Assembly (NCBI RefSeq): GCF_040537815.1
Contig: NZ_JBEWSZ010000001.1
Span: 1,302,001-1,366,000 of the forward strand
DNA length: 64,000 nt
Reading direction: 5' to 3'
Origin: Mesorhizobium shangrilense
GTDB taxonomy: Bacteria; Pseudomonadota; Alphaproteobacteria; Rhizobiales; Rhizobiaceae
A model generated the notes under the pieces. It was not told the DNA's origin. It made no database searches and worked only from the letters and a program-made list of their open reading frames with translations. Within the stretch, counting starts at the first letter, position 1; every line of letters begins with the position of its first letter. A program made the translations under genes and the position numbers. This document shows, one piece after another, positions 46,405 through 56,147 of the stretch.

Positions 46405-47293
46405 GGTCGCCGGAACGGGTCTCGTACTCGCGCCGGGCGACAGGGTCGGCATCATCGCCGGCGGCGGTAGCCTGCCAGTCGAAGTCGCTGCAGGCCTGGC
46501 AGAGGGCGGACATCCGCCGGTCATCATCCTGATCGAAGGCCAGGCCGACCGTCAGTCCGACCTGTCGTCCTATGAGCATGAAAGCCTCGCTCTGGAAGAC
46601 ATTGGCGCGCTGGTCGCATTGCTGCGGCGCCGGAAGATCAGCCATCTGGTTCTTGCTGGCGAGATCAAGCGCCGGCCGCGGCTGGTCGATATGCGGCCGA
46701 GCCTTAGCTTGCTGGCCGTGATACCTTCCGTGGTCATGGCGCTTGCGCGCGGCGATGACGGCCTGTTGAAGATCCTGACCCGGAGGCTGGAGGCGCGGGG
46801 CGTCAAGGTCGTCGGCGCGCATGAGGTCGTGCCCCGACTTGTCGCGACCGAGGGGCCGCTGACCAAGGCATTGCCGCGAAAGTCGGACTGGCGCGATATC
46901 GAGGCAGCATACGCGGCGGCAAAGGCCATCGGCGCGCTGGACATTGGCCAGGCGGCCATTGCGATCGGCGGCCGCGCGATCGCCCTGGAAGGCATCGAGG
47001 GCACGAGCGGACTGCTTGAGCGCACCAAGCAGTTGCGCGGCCATGGCAGGCTGGCTGGCAAGACGCGCGGTGTCCTGGTCAAATGCGCCAAGCCTGGTCA
47101 GGAGTTGCGCGCCGATCTGCCCTCCATCGGCCCGCGGACGGTCGAGGCGGCGCATGCCGCCGGGCTTGCCGGCATTGCCGTCGAAGCCGGTCGTTCGCTG
47201 GTCCTCGAAGGTCCCGTCGTCGTCGAGCGCGCCAATGCGCTCGGCCTGTTCGTGGTCGGCCTGCCTGCCGCGGAGCTGACGCATGGCAGCTGA
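46385..47293 (+). CDS. lpxI: UDP-2,3-diacylglucosamine pyrophosphatase LpxI
   Basis: LpxI replaces LpxH in alphaproteobacteria and hydrolyses UDP-2,3-diacylglucosamine to lipid X and UMP. The protein has about 302 residues. The N-terminal domain has VGIIAGGGSLPVEVAAGLAE and ISHLVLAGEIKRRPRL. The C-terminal domain has AIAIGGRAIALEGIEGTSGL, RGVLVKCAKPGQELRADLPS and the ending AGIAVEAGRSLVLEGP. The start is ambiguous: ATGs at 46376, 46385 and 46391 all lie inside the end of lpxA. I use 46385 for its distance from AGGGTGG. It sits between lpxA and lpxB and overlaps lpxB by 11 bases. Confidence 0.94.
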   Translation: MPMTKTEVAGTGLVLAPGDRVGIIAGGGSLPVEVAAGLAEGGHPPVIILIEGQADRQSDLSSYEHESLALEDIGALVALLRRRKISHLVLAGEIKRRPRLVDMRPSLSLLAVIPSVVMALARGDDGLLKILTRRLEARGVKVVGAHEVVPRLVATEGPLTKALPRKSDWRDIEAAYAAAKAIGALDIGQAAIAIGGRAIALEGIEGTSGLLERTKQLRGHGRLAGKTRGVLVKCAKPGQELRADLPSIGPRTVEAAHAAGLAGIAVEAGRSLVLEGPVVVERANALGLFVVGLPAAELTHGS

Positions 47294-48455
47294 GAAGCCC
47301 CTGAAGATCGCCATCGTGGCCGGTGAGGAGTCCGGTGACGTGCTCGGCGCCGACATCGTGCAAGCCCTGAAGCGCATGACCGGACGCGAGGTGCAACTCG
47401 TCGGCATCGGCGGGCGGCATCTACGGGCACTTGGATTGGTGCCACTGTTCGAAGGGGCCGAGATCGCCCTGATGGGGCTCAGCGCCATCCTGCGCGATCT
47501 GCCGCGCCTGATGCGGCGGATCAACCAGACGGCAAGTGCTGTCGCCGGCGAAAAGCCCGACTGCCTCATCACCATCGACAGCCCGGACTTTTCGCTGCGC
47601 GTCGCCAGAAAGGTCCGCACGGCCAATCCGTCGATCCCGATCATCCACTATGTATGCCCGAGCGTCTGGGCCTGGCGGCCGGGCAGGGCGGCGGCGATGA
47701 AGCCCTATGTCGATCACATTCTCTGCATCCTGCCTTTCGAGGTGAAGGAACTCAGCCGTCTGAACGGCCCGCCTGGCACCTATGTCGGGCACCGCCTTGC
47801 GCACGATCCGGGCGTGCTGGGCGCTGCCAAGGCGCAGAGCTTGCCGCGCGACTTGTCGGGTGATCGTGTCAGGACGCTGCTGGTGCTGCCGGGCTCGCGG
47901 CGCGGCGAGGTGAGCCGGCTAATTGACCCGTTCGGCGAGACTGTCTCGATACTACGCGCGCGCGGACACCGCTTGCGTCTGCTTTTGCCGACGGTGCCGC
48001 ATGTCGCCGACCTGGTCAGGACTTCGGTCGCGCGCTGGGACGAGAAGCCGGAGATCATCCTCGATCCCGAACGCAAATGGCAGGCCTTCGGCAAGGCGGA
48101 TGCTGCGCTGATCGCGTCGGGAACGGTGTCGCTGGAACTGGCGTTGTCTGGAGTGCCGATGATCTCGTGCTACCGGCTTGATCCGGTCATGCGAGTGGTT
48201 CAGGGGCTGGTCACCATCTGGAGTGCCGCCTTGCCCAACCTGATCGCCGATCAGGCGATTGTGCCTGAGCACTACAACCAATATGTGCGGCCGCGCTATC
48301 TGGCGCGCCAGCTTGAAAGTCTCTTTTCAGACACCGCCTATCGCGCCTGGCAAAAGGACGGCTTTGCCGAAGTCGCGAGGCGCATGGCCACCGACAAGCC
48401 GTCCGGCGAGATCGCGGCAGGCGTTGTGCTTCGCCATATAAAAAAGGCGCCCTGA
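47283..48455 (+). CDS. lpxB: Lipid-A-disaccharide synthase
   Basis: A 390-residue GT19 glycosyltransferase joining UDP-2,3-diacylglucosamine with lipid X to make the lipid A disaccharide. Landmarks are IAIVAGEESGDVLGADIVQA, LMGLSAILRDLP, CLITIDSPDFSLRVAR, HYVCPSVWAWRPGRAAAM, YVGHRLAHDP, LLVLPGSRRGEVSRL and LIASGTVSLELALSGVPMI. It starts inside lpxI and is the last gene of the operon. Its final codons (KKAP and the stop) lie inside the terminator hairpin. Confidence 0.96.
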   Translation: MAAEKPLKIAIVAGEESGDVLGADIVQALKRMTGREVQLVGIGGRHLRALGLVPLFEGAEIALMGLSAILRDLPRLMRRINQTASAVAGEKPDCLITIDSPDFSLRVARKVRTANPSIPIIHYVCPSVWAWRPGRAAAMKPYVDHILCILPFEVKELSRLNGPPGTYVGHRLAHDPGVLGAAKAQSLPRDLSGDRVRTLLVLPGSRRGEVSRLIDPFGETVSILRARGHRLRLLLPTVPHVADLVRTSVARWDEKPEIILDPERKWQAFGKADAALIASGTVSLELALSGVPMISCYRLDPVMRVVQGLVTIWSAALPNLIADQAIVPEHYNQYVRPRYLARQLESLFSDTAYRAWQKDGFAEVARRMATDKPSGEIAAGVVLRHIKKAP

Positions 48456-48468
48456 AAGGCGCCTTTTT
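48441..48468. terminator. Bidirectional terminator shared by lpxB and gltA
   Basis: AAAAAGGCGCC and GGCGCCTTTTT form an 11-bp stem with a six-base loop. The A-run and T-run make it work on both strands. The lpxB TGA lies across the loop and the first base of the right arm, so the coding sequence runs into the terminator. gltA converges and stops 21 bases away. Confidence 0.93.
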
Positions 48469-48488
48469 CAATCAAGAGAACTCTCCGA

Positions 48489-49817
48489 TCAGCGCTTGGC
48501 GATCGGCACGTAGTCACGCTCCGGCGCGCCGGTATAGAGCTGGCGCGGACGGCCGATCTTCTGGCGCGGATCCTCGATCATTTCCTTCCACTGCGCGATC
48601 CAGCCGACGGTGCGGGCGACCGCGAACAGCACGGTGAACATGGTGGTGGGGAAGCCCAATGCCTTCAGCGTGATGCCGGAATAGAAGTCGACATTCGGGT
48701 AGAGCTTCTTCTCGATGAAATAGGGATCGGTCAGAGCGATCTTTTCCAGCTCCATGGCGATGTCGAGCAGCGGATCGTCCTTGATGCCGAGTTCGCCCAG
48801 AACTTCATGCGCTGTCTTCTGCATGATCTTGGCACGAGGATCGTAGTTCTTGTAGACGCGGTGGCCAAAGCCCATCAGCCGGAACGGATCGTTCTTGTCC
48901 TTGGCGCGGGCGATGAATTCCGGGATGTGATCGACATGGCCGATCTCGCCCAGCATGTTCAGCGCCGCTTCATTGGCGCCGCCGTGAGCCGGGCCCCACA
49001 GGCAGGCGATGCCTGCGGCGATGCAAGCGAACGGGTTGGCGCCCGACGAGCCGGCAAGGCGGACCGTCGAGGTCGAGGCGTTCTGCTCGTGATCGGCGTG
49101 CAGGATGAAGATGCGCTCCATTGCGCGTGCCAGCACCGGGTTGATCTTGTATTCCTCGCACGGCACGGCAAAGCACATATGCAGGAAGTTGGCGGCGAAG
49201 TTCAGCTCGTTCTTCGGATAAATGAAGGGCTGGCCGATGTGGTATTTGTAGGCCATGGCCGCGATCGTCGGCATCTTGGCAATCAGCCGCATGGAGGCAA
49301 TCATGCGCTGGTACGGGTCGGAGATGTCGGTGGAGTCGTGGTAGAAGGCCGACAGGGCGCCGACCACGCCGCACATGACAGCCATCGGGTGCGCATCGCG
49401 GCGGAAGCCGGTGAAGAAGCGCGACATCTGCTCGTGCACCATGGTGTGGCGCGTCACGCGGTAGTCGAAATCGTCCTTCTGCGCCTTGGTCGGCAATTCG
49501 CCGTAGAGCAGGAGATAGCAGACCTCGAGGAAGTCACCATGTTCGGCCAACTGGTCGATCGGATAGCCGCGATGAAGGAGGATGCCGGCGTCGCCGTCGA
49601 TGAAGGTGATTTCCGACTCGCAGCTTGCCGTCGAGGTGAAGCCGGGATCGTAGGTGAAGGCGCCGGTGGTGCTGTAGAGCGTGGCGATGTCGATGACATC
49701 GGGACCGACAGAGCCGCTTCGCACCTTGAATTCATGAGTCTTGCCCGCGAATTCAAGCTTTGCCGTAGCCTCTTGGGTTTTGCCGCCAAATTCCAGTTTT
49801 GTCGCAGCTTCGGTCAT
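48489..49817 (-). CDS. gltA: Citrate synthase, with a duplicated N-terminal motif
   Basis: A 442-residue type II citrate synthase, the entry enzyme of the TCA cycle. Landmarks are [78 protein letters not shown] (catalytic His), [18 protein letters not shown] (second catalytic His) and NVDFYSGI (catalytic Asp). Residues 5-16 ([12 protein letters not shown]) and 17-29 ([13 protein letters not shown]) are a tandem repeat of the family's usual first strand, so the protein carries about 13 extra residues. AAGGAG precedes the ATG. The gene is convergent with lpxB. Confidence 0.96.
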   Translation of the reverse strand: MTEAATKLEFGGKTQEATAKLEFAGKTHEFKVRSGSVGPDVIDIATLYSTTGAFTYDPGFTSTASCESEITFIDGDAGILLHRGYPIDQLAEHGDFLEVCYLLLYGELPTKAQKDDFDYRVTRHTMVHEQMSRFFTGFRRDAHPMAVMCGVVGALSAFYHDSTDISDPYQRMIASMRLIAKMPTIAAMAYKYHIGQPFIYPKNELNFAANFLHMCFAVPCEEYKINPVLARAMERIFILHADHEQNASTSTVRLAGSSGANPFACIAAGIACLWGPAHGGANEAALNMLGEIGHVDHIPEFIARAKDKNDPFRLMGFGHRVYKNYDPRAKIMQKTAHEVLGELGIKDDPLLDIAMELEKIALTDPYFIEKKLYPNVDFYSGITLKALGFPTTMFTVLFAVARTVGWIAQWKEMIEDPRQKIGRPRQLYTGAPERDYVPIAKR

Positions 49818-50000
49818 TGCAAACTCCTTCTTGTTTCCTCATGCCGGCAAAGGCAAATTCTGCAAAGCGACACGTCGAAATCACCGGAATGCGCGTATTC
49901 GCCACCGCATTTTGGGGGGTGCGTGCCAGATTGGGCCAAGGCCTAATGTTGCACTGCGAAACGCGCCTTTCAATGCCAATCTTCTTGGGCCAGTTTGCTC

Positions 50001-51425
50001 CTAATCGATTTGATCCGCTATGCGCGCCAGGCTCTCCTCGCGCCCGAGCACTGCAAGCACGTCGAACACTCCCGGCGAAGTGCTTTTCCCGGTCAGTGCA
50101 GCGCGCAACGGTTGGGCCACAGCCCCTAACTTGTGACCGCCGGCCAGTGCGTAGTCGCGAATCGCGGCCTCCACCGTGGCCGCCGTCCAGTCGCCCGTAA
50201 GCGCGTTCAAAGCTTCGTGAGCGCCCCGTAGAATCTTGCGGGCGTCGTCATTGAGCACCAGTGCGGCCTTGTCGTCGATCGGCAGCGGCCGTGTGGCAAA
50301 CAGGAAGGCTGCGCCATCGACCAGTTCGACCAACGTCTTGGCGCGCTCCTTCAAGCCCGGCAATGCGGTCAGCAGTTGCGCCTTGTTGTGGTCGTCCAGG
50401 CGTGCGGCCATTGCCGGACCGCCCTCGAGATAGGGCAAGGTGGCAATGAAGATATCGAACAGTTCGGCATCGGCCATGCGACGCATGTGCGCGCCGTTGA
50501 TCGCCTCGAGCTTGGCGAAGTCGAAGCGGGCAGCGCCCTTGTTGACGTCGCCGATGTCGAACCAGGAGATCATGTCCTTGATGGACATGATCTCGTCATC
50601 GCCGTGGCTCCAGCCGAGGCGCGCCAGGTAGTTGAGAAGAGCCTCGGGCAGATAACCCATGGCACGATAGGCTTCGACGCCGAGCGCACCATGCCGCTTC
50701 GACAGCTTGGCGCCATCGGCGCCATGGATCAGCGGGATGTGCGACATCGACGGCACGTCCCAGCCCATGGCGTTGTAGATCACGGTCTGGCGGGCGGCAT
50801 TGGTCAGGTGATCGTCACCACGGATGATATGGGTGACGCCCATGTCGTGGTCATCGACGACGACGGCATGCATGTAGGTCGGATTGCCGTCCGAGCGCAG
50901 GATGATGAAATCGTCGAGATCCTTGTTGGGGAATCGTACCTCGCCCTGCACGCGGTCGTGCACCACGGTTTCGCCCTCAGTCGGCGCCTTGATGCGGATG
51001 GCGCCCTTGACGCCGGGAGGTGCCTCGGACGGGGCGCGGTCGCGCCACTGGCCATTGTAGCGCGGCGGCAGACCCTTGGCACGCGCCGCCTCGCGCATCG
51101 CCTCGAGCTCGGCGGGTGTCTCGTAGCTGTAGTAGGCCTTGCCCATGCGCACGAGCTCTTCTGCCACCTCGCGGTGGCGCGGCGCGCGCTCGAATTGCGA
51201 CACGGCCTCACCATCCCAGGAAAGGCCGAGCCAGGTGAGCCCATCGAGAATGGCCGCCGTCGCCGCGTCGCTGGAACGTTCGCGGTCGGTATCCTCGATA
51301 CGCAGCACCATCGTGCCGCCGGTATGCTTGGCATACAGCCAGTTGAACAGCGCCGTGCGGGCGCCACCAATATGCAGGTAGCCGGTGGGCGAGGGAGCAA
51401 AGCGTGTGATGACCTTGTCGGACAT
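50001..51425 (-). CDS. gltX: Glutamyl-tRNA synthetase
   Basis: A 474-residue class I synthetase. The HIGH-type motif is in [20 protein letters not shown], followed by [11 protein letters not shown]. The KMSKS-type loop is [11 protein letters not shown], and the anticodon-binding domain fills about residues 330-474. Because GatCAB genes are present (gatC and gatA in this window), this enzyme or a paralogue is expected to misacylate tRNA(Gln). Rhizobia often have two GltX proteins. The ATG at 51425 gives the standard N-terminus. The 183 bases between this gene and gltA hold no gene that I can see. Confidence 0.96.
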   Translation of the reverse strand: MSDKVITRFAPSPTGYLHIGGARTALFNWLYAKHTGGTMVLRIEDTDRERSSDAATAAILDGLTWLGLSWDGEAVSQFERAPRHREVAEELVRMGKAYYSYETPAELEAMREAARAKGLPPRYNGQWRDRAPSEAPPGVKGAIRIKAPTEGETVVHDRVQGEVRFPNKDLDDFIILRSDGNPTYMHAVVVDDHDMGVTHIIRGDDHLTNAARQTVIYNAMGWDVPSMSHIPLIHGADGAKLSKRHGALGVEAYRAMGYLPEALLNYLARLGWSHGDDEIMSIKDMISWFDIGDVNKGAARFDFAKLEAINGAHMRRMADAELFDIFIATLPYLEGGPAMAARLDDHNKAQLLTALPGLKERAKTLVELVDGAAFLFATRPLPIDDKAALVLNDDARKILRGAHEALNALTGDWTAATVEAAIRDYALAGGHKLGAVAQPLRAALTGKSTSPGVFDVLAVLGREESLARIADQID

Positions 51426-51526
51426 GGGACTCTCGGAAGGCGTGTGAGGCTTGTCTGGTTTCGCGGACTTTCGCGCGTTGCGCGTTCATGTAGCATAGGA
51501 GGTCGAGGGCGCAAGGGGCAGACCCG

Positions 51527-53989
51527 ATGGCTGGAGGAAGCCGGGGTACCGACGAGAGCGAGGATGCCGTCACCGGCGTCAGCGAATGGTTACTATTTGC
51601 ACCCACCGTGGCGGTTCCGCCGACGCCGGTGGCGCCACCCCTATCGCGTCCCGGTGACGATCGTGCGCCTCCTGCCATACCCTCGGCAAATCCAGTTCCG
51701 GAGGCCGGTGCTGTCGTGCGTTTGCACCGGCAGTTCGGCCGCCTTTCGTTATCCGGTTTCCGCGGCATGGTGGTGTCCGCAGCCAACCTTGAGCTTGATC
51801 GCGGCGTTGCCTTTCTGTTGGTGCCGGTATTCCTTGCACTCGGCGTGATCGGATACTTTTCGCTGGGTGAGGAACCCGGTTTTCCGAAGATTGTCGCTGT
51901 CGTTTTCCTGGCGGCATCATGCGCATTCGTCTCGCGATCCTACCGCAAAACCCATTTGTGTTTCATGATGGCGCTGCTTTGCGCGCTGGGTGTGCTTGCC
52001 GCCAAGGTTGAGACATGGCGCGCCGGAACGCAGATCCTCGGTTCCGAAATCTCGACGCGACTGACGGGGCGTGTCGTCTCGCTCGACCAGATGCCGAATG
52101 GCCGCGTCCGGCTGACGATCGATGTTCTCTCGACGACAAGACCGACCCTGCGCTACGCGCCCGAACGGGTCCGCCTTTCCGCGCGAAAAATACCCTCCGA
52201 CATGACCGCCGGTTCCCAAGTCGCGGGCTATGTTCGGCTGTTGCCACCCACCGGTCCGGTCCGTCCGGACAGTTATGACTTCTCGTTTGACAGCTATTTC
52301 ACCGGCATTGGCGCCAGCGGCTTCTTCCTCAGCAATCCGACGATCGTTCCTTCCGACGATATGCCGTTTGCGGCGCGGCTTGGGTCGTCGATCGAAAACG
52401 CGCGCGAAACCATCGCCGATCATATCCGCACCAGCATCGGTGGCGCCGAGGGCGAGATTGCCGCCGCGCTTATCGTCGGCGTTCGTGCCGGAATCCCCGA
52501 AGAGATCAACGAGGCGATGCGGCGCACCGGCATCTATCATGTCATCTCCATTTCAGGACTTCACATGGCGCTGGTTGCCGGCACGATCATGCTGCTGCTG
52601 CGCGGTTCATTCGCCTTGTTTCCGGATTTCTCCTCGCGCCGTCCGGTCAAGAAATACGCAGCCGCGGCCGCGCTTGTCTCGATCGCCGCCTTTCTCGTGA
52701 TTTCCGGCATTGTGGTCGCGGCTGAGCGCAGTTTCATCATGCTTTCGGTCATGCTTGTCGCTGTGCTGTTCGATCGGGCGGCATTGACCATACGCAATCT
52801 CGCAATCTCAGCCATTGCCGTTATCGTCGTCTCGCCGCACGAGGTGGTCGGCCCCAGTTTCCAGATGTCCTTTGCGGCGACCGCTGCTCTCGTTGGTGCC
52901 TATGCCGGCTGGTCCGACTATCGCGCGCGCAAGGTCAGCACGCCGCCGCCGCGACGATCTCTGCCCGGCTTCCTCATGCGAAAACTGCTGCTGGCGACCG
53001 GAGGCCTCGCCATGACGTCCATCATAGCTGGAAGCGCGACGGCACTCTTTGCGATCTGGCATTTCCAGCGGGTGTCACCGTTCAGCCTGTTTGCCAATCT
53101 GGCCATCATGCCGATCGTGTCGGTGATCGTCATGCCCTTTGCGGTCTTCAGTTCGCTGGCCATGCCATTCGGAGCGGATGGGCCGTTCCTCTATGTCATG
53201 GGCAAGGGGCTGACAGCGATGATCGCGCTGTCAGCCTGGTTCTCTGAACGTTCGCCGATCGACGCGGTCGGGTTGATTTCGCTGCAATCGGTCTTGCTGG
53301 TGACAGTCGCCCTGATCATCGCGACGATGGCGACAACCTGGCTGCGGCTGGCGTCACTGCCTTTCGCGCTTGCCGGCCTGCTGACGATTTCCGACACGCG
53401 CGCGCCGGATGTACTGATTTCGGAAGATGCGCGGCTGGTGGCGTTGCCGATCGGCGGTGGCGAACTTGCAGTGAGCCGCGAGCGCCCCAACGAATTCACG
53501 GCGGACAACTGGAAGCGTGCGCTGCAATCCGAAACCATCATCAAGCCGGAGAGCTTCGGCCAAAGCGATCCACAATTCGACATCGCTGATGCCGCTGATC
53601 TGCCGCCGGGCGCGCCATTCTCATTCTATTGCAGTGACGATCTATGCGTTGCCCGACACCCGTCCGGCGCGATCGTTGTTTATGTGGAGGATCGCAAGAA
53701 AGCTTGGAAAGCCTGTCGTTTTGCTGATCTGATCGTCATCAACGACGCGACAGGCTACGACCCTTGCCGCAATCCGACGGTCCTCGTCGTCACCAAACGA
53801 CAACTCGCCCGCACGGGAAGTGCCGCCGTCTTCTTCGACCCGCAATCAGCGACTTCGCGACCGAAAATAAGCTTCGCGGTCGACAGACCGTACCGGCCTT
53901 GGCACCAGCAACGAAAATTCTCACGCGAGGCGAGGGGGCTGCCGCCCTATCGCAAGCCCGACAAACCCGTTGCTGCGCCGGCTCAATAA
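51527..53989 (+). CDS. comEC: ComEC/Rec2 family DNA-uptake channel
   Basis: An 820-residue inner-membrane protein that would carry single-stranded DNA into the cytoplasm during transformation. A Pro-rich N-terminal segment (1-80) precedes hydrophobic helices and a DUF4131/OB-like domain (about 170-265; [19 protein letters not shown]). The Competence domain follows: [20 protein letters not shown], then [20 protein letters not shown] and a long helix series to about 625. The last 190 residues are soluble and lack the HxHxDH metallo-beta-lactamase motif of Gram-positive ComEC. The ATG at 51527 is the first in-frame start. A later start near residue 80 (MVVSAANLE) is possible. It overlaps the lexA stop by seven bases. 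Confidence 0.9.
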   Translation: MAGGSRGTDESEDAVTGVSEWLLFAPTVAVPPTPVAPPLSRPGDDRAPPAIPSANPVPEAGAVVRLHRQFGRLSLSGFRGMVVSAANLELDRGVAFLLVPVFLALGVIGYFSLGEEPGFPKIVAVVFLAASCAFVSRSYRKTHLCFMMALLCALGVLAAKVETWRAGTQILGSEISTRLTGRVVSLDQMPNGRVRLTIDVLSTTRPTLRYAPERVRLSARKIPSDMTAGSQVAGYVRLLPPTGPVRPDSYDFSFDSYFTGIGASGFFLSNPTIVPSDDMPFAARLGSSIENARETIADHIRTSIGGAEGEIAAALIVGVRAGIPEEINEAMRRTGIYHVISISGLHMALVAGTIMLLLRGSFALFPDFSSRRPVKKYAAAAALVSIAAFLVISGIVVAAERSFIMLSVMLVAVLFDRAALTIRNLAISAIAVIVVSPHEVVGPSFQMSFAATAALVGAYAGWSDYRARKVSTPPPRRSLPGFLMRKLLLATGGLAMTSIIAGSATALFAIWHFQRVSPFSLFANLAIMPIVSVIVMPFAVFSSLAMPFGADGPFLYVMGKGLTAMIALSAWFSERSPIDAVGLISLQSVLLVTVALIIATMATTWLRLASLPFALAGLLTISDTRAPDVLISEDARLVALPIGGGELAVSRERPNEFTADNWKRALQSETIIKPESFGQSDPQFDIADAADLPPGAPFSFYCSDDLCVARHPSGAIVVYVEDRKKAWKACRFADLIVINDATGYDPCRNPTVLVVTKRQLARTGSAAVFFDPQSATSRPKISFAVDRPYRPWHQQRKFSREARGLPPYRKPDKPVAAPAQ

Positions 53990-54705
53990 CGCCGGATCAG
54001 TCCGACGAGCTTGCCTTGCACCTTGACGCGGTCGGGTCCGAAGATCCGGGTTTCGTAGGCAGGGTTGGCGGCCTCCAAGGCGATCGAGGCGCCTTTGCGG
54101 CGGAAGCGTTTCAGCGTCGCTTCTTCATCGTCGACCAGCGCCACGACGATCTCGCCGGGACTTGCGGTGTCGGCGTTGCGGATGATGACAGTATCGCCGT
54201 CGAAGATGCCAGCCTCGATCATCGAATCGCCCTTGACCTCCAGCGCATAGTGGTCGCCGCCCATGATCATGTCTGGCGGCACCGAGATGGAATGGGTCTG
54301 GTGCTGGATGGCATCGATCGGCACACCGGCGGCGATGCGGCCCATCACCGGGATGGATATCGCGGAGACCGCGTCATCGTCATTGCCAGCGGAAGGCATG
54401 CGGGTGGGGGCTGGCTTGATCTGTCGACCCAGGCTGCCCTGGATGACGCTCGGTGAAAATTTGCGCGCCGCGTTGAGGCCGGGTGCAATGGAATCGGGAA
54501 GACGCAGCACTTCCAGCGCACGAGCCCTGTTGGGTAGCCGGCGAATGAACCCGCGCTCTTCCAGCGCAGTGATCAGCCGGTGAATTCCGGACTTGGAAGC
54601 GAGGTCGAGCGCTTCCTTCATTTCGTCGAACGACGGGGGAATTCCGCTTTCCTTCAGCCGTTCATGGATGAACATCAGAAGTTCATGTTGCTTGCGCGTC
54701 AGCAT
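53983..54705 (-). CDS. lexA: SOS-response repressor LexA
   Basis: A 240-residue repressor and self-cleaving protease. The N-terminal winged helix is [20 protein letters not shown], then [20 protein letters not shown]. The cleavage site is A126-G127 (GRIAAGVPI), nucleophile S161 ([11 protein letters not shown]) and general base K199 (EEATLKRF). Alphaproteobacterial LexA is typically about 235-240 residues, longer than in E. coli. I start at ATG 54705. The TTG at 54717 would add four residues. The promoter carries a perfect SOS box, so lexA is autoregulated. It converges on comEC, with a 7-base overlap of the stops. Confidence 0.97.
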   Translation of the reverse strand: MLTRKQHELLMFIHERLKESGIPPSFDEMKEALDLASKSGIHRLITALEERGFIRRLPNRARALEVLRLPDSIAPGLNAARKFSPSVIQGSLGRQIKPAPTRMPSAGNDDDAVSAISIPVMGRIAAGVPIDAIQHQTHSISVPPDMIMGGDHYALEVKGDSMIEAGIFDGDTVIIRNADTASPGEIVVALVDDEEATLKRFRRKGASIALEAANPAYETRIFGPDRVKVQGKLVGLIRRY

Positions 54706-54770
54706 GGCGGCCCCCAAGGGATTCGAAGACGGGATCTGAAACCAGAATCAGAAAAACAAACCCAGAACAA

Positions 54771-54799
54771 ACACTATCTGTTCCAGTTGTGTTCCGCAA
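54771..54799 (-). promoter_or_regulatory. lexA promoter with SOS box
   Basis: On the minus strand TTGCGG (54794-54799), a 17-base spacer and TAGTGT (54771-54776) form a sigma-70-type promoter. GAAC-N7-GAAC, read on the plus strand as GTTC CAGTTGT GTTC at 54780-54794, fills the spacer. It matches exactly the direct-repeat SOS box of alphaproteobacteria. LexA bound here would block its own transcription. Confidence 0.85.
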
Positions 54800-55172
54800 C
54801 CGTTTAAAGTTTAATGAATATGTTCAGAGGGTGGAAACCATGCAATGCCCGCGACGGTTACCACGACAGCGGGCCGTGGTTCCAAATTTTGGCTTGGCCA
54901 AATTGAAATCATTTCGTTTTTTGCCTCTTGCGCAACCGTACAGCAGTCCTCGCCTCGTCGCCCGGACAACGGAAAATAATCCATTTGCGAAGCGGTTTGC
55001 CTCGCGGGTTGCCTAGCCCGCACGTGAACGAAACGAAGCCAAACTGCCAACCATTGGCAATTGCGGAATCTCATTTCCGGTCTGCCGCAAGTGGCCCCTT
55101 GGGCAGAGAGACTGCTCCGCCTCGAGTGGGCGAACATCAGGCTCATCGTCTTGGGTGAACCAGGGCGGGATT
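54800..55172. other. Intergenic region with inverted repeats, no gene seen
   Basis: About 370 bases lie between the lexA promoter and the 3' end of the dehydratase gene. A 111-codon minus-strand frame (54811-55146) is rich in Arg, Ser and Cys without family features, and I do not call it. ACCACG and CGTGGT flank a nine-base loop near 54860-54880, and a near-palindrome around TTTTGGCTTGGCCAAA lies near 54888-54903. These could belong to a small RNA or a regulator site. Confidence 0.4.
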
Positions 55173-56147
55173 TCAGGCAGGCGGGATTGCCCCGGCCAGC
55201 ACTTGCGCATAGGCGCCGGCATCAATGTTTCCGCCTGAAATAACGCAGACGATATTGCCGGTCGCGTGCTCGCTGCAAAGGGCGGCGGCCAGCGATGCGG
55301 CGCCCGCGCCTTCGGCCACGATCTTTGCGGTCGAGAACAGGAGCCGCATCGCGTCCGTTACCTGCTCAAGGCTGACGGCAATGGCTCCGTCGATAGACTG
55401 GTTCGCCAACGGCCATAGCGCGGGCACCAGGGACGGTCCGCCAATGCTCTTGATGAAGGACGGTCGTGTCTTGATCTCGACAATGCGCCCGGCTGCCAGT
55501 GCGGCGGTGACTGGAGCCGCGTTCTCGTCCTCGACCGCAAAGACCTTCGCCTGCGGCCGCAGTGCCTTGAGCGCGCTTGCGACCCCGGTTGTCATGCCGC
55601 CGCCGCCATAGGGTGTCAGCACGCAGTCGACCTCCGGCAGATCCTCGACGATCTCCAGGCCGATCGTGCCATTGCCCGCCAGCACCGCCTGATCGGTGAC
55701 GGGATTCACGAGGAGTTCATCGGTGTCCGGTTGTTCAACGCCGGTGATGTAGCGCCACCAGGTCTCATGGGAGACGAAACGCACCTCTCCGCCGAGGCGG
55801 CGAACCCCGTCAATCTTGGTTCGTGGGGCGTCGGAATACATGTAGGCGGCCATTGGAACGCCAAGCGCTCTTGCTGCCCAGGCCATGCCATAGGCCATGT
55901 TGCCGGAACTGACGGTCGCGACGCCATGCCTCAGCGCCTCCGCGTCGCGAGAGAGCAAGGCATTGAGCGCCGGCCTGACCTTGAAGGCCCCGATGGGCGA
56001 CAAGGTCTCGAGCTTGAGGAATATCCGTTGATCGGCCCGGCCAAGATCGACCCGCAGCAATGGCGTTCGCGGCAACCAGGTAGCCAGCCGGTCGCCGGCG
56101 GCAGCGATCTCGTCAAGCGTTGGACGGCGCGGAGGCGCTGAAATCAT
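55173..56147 (-). CDS. PLP-dependent threonine/serine dehydratase-family enzyme
   Basis: A 324-residue fold-type II PLP enzyme. The PLP lysine is in SPIGAFKVRPALNAL, SSGNMAYGMAWAARALGVP is the substrate-binding Asn loop, PYGGGGMTTGVASAL is the phosphate-binding glycine loop, and CVISGGNID closes the site. It lacks the C-terminal ACT-like regulatory domain of biosynthetic IlvA (about 500 residues), so it is a catabolic-type dehydratase or related lyase or racemase. It starts inside the stop of the GntR regulator gene (ATGA) and so belongs to the kynurenine-region regulon. No standard tryptophan pathway needs such an enzyme, so the substrate is open. Confidence 0.85.
   Translation of the reverse strand: MISAPPRRPTLDEIAAAGDRLATWLPRTPLLRVDLGRADQRIFLKLETLSPIGAFKVRPALNALLSRDAEALRHGVATVSSGNMAYGMAWAARALGVPMAAYMYSDAPRTKIDGVRRLGGEVRFVSHETWWRYITGVEQPDTDELLVNPVTDQAVLAGNGTIGLEIVEDLPEVDCVLTPYGGGGMTTGVASALKALRPQAKVFAVEDENAAPVTAALAAGRIVEIKTRPSFIKSIGGPSLVPALWPLANQSIDGAIAVSLEQVTDAMRLLFSTAKIVAEGAGAASLAAALCSEHATGNIVCVISGGNIDAGAYAQVLAGAIPPA

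Noticed and set aside
50376-51848. 490-codon plus-strand frame opposite gltX running into comEC
   Set aside because: It is antisense to a synthetase with intact motifs and overlaps comEC in another frame.
54811-55146. 111-codon minus-strand frame in the lexA-dehydratase gap
   Set aside because: Arg/Ser/Cys-rich composition and no clear start signal or domain.
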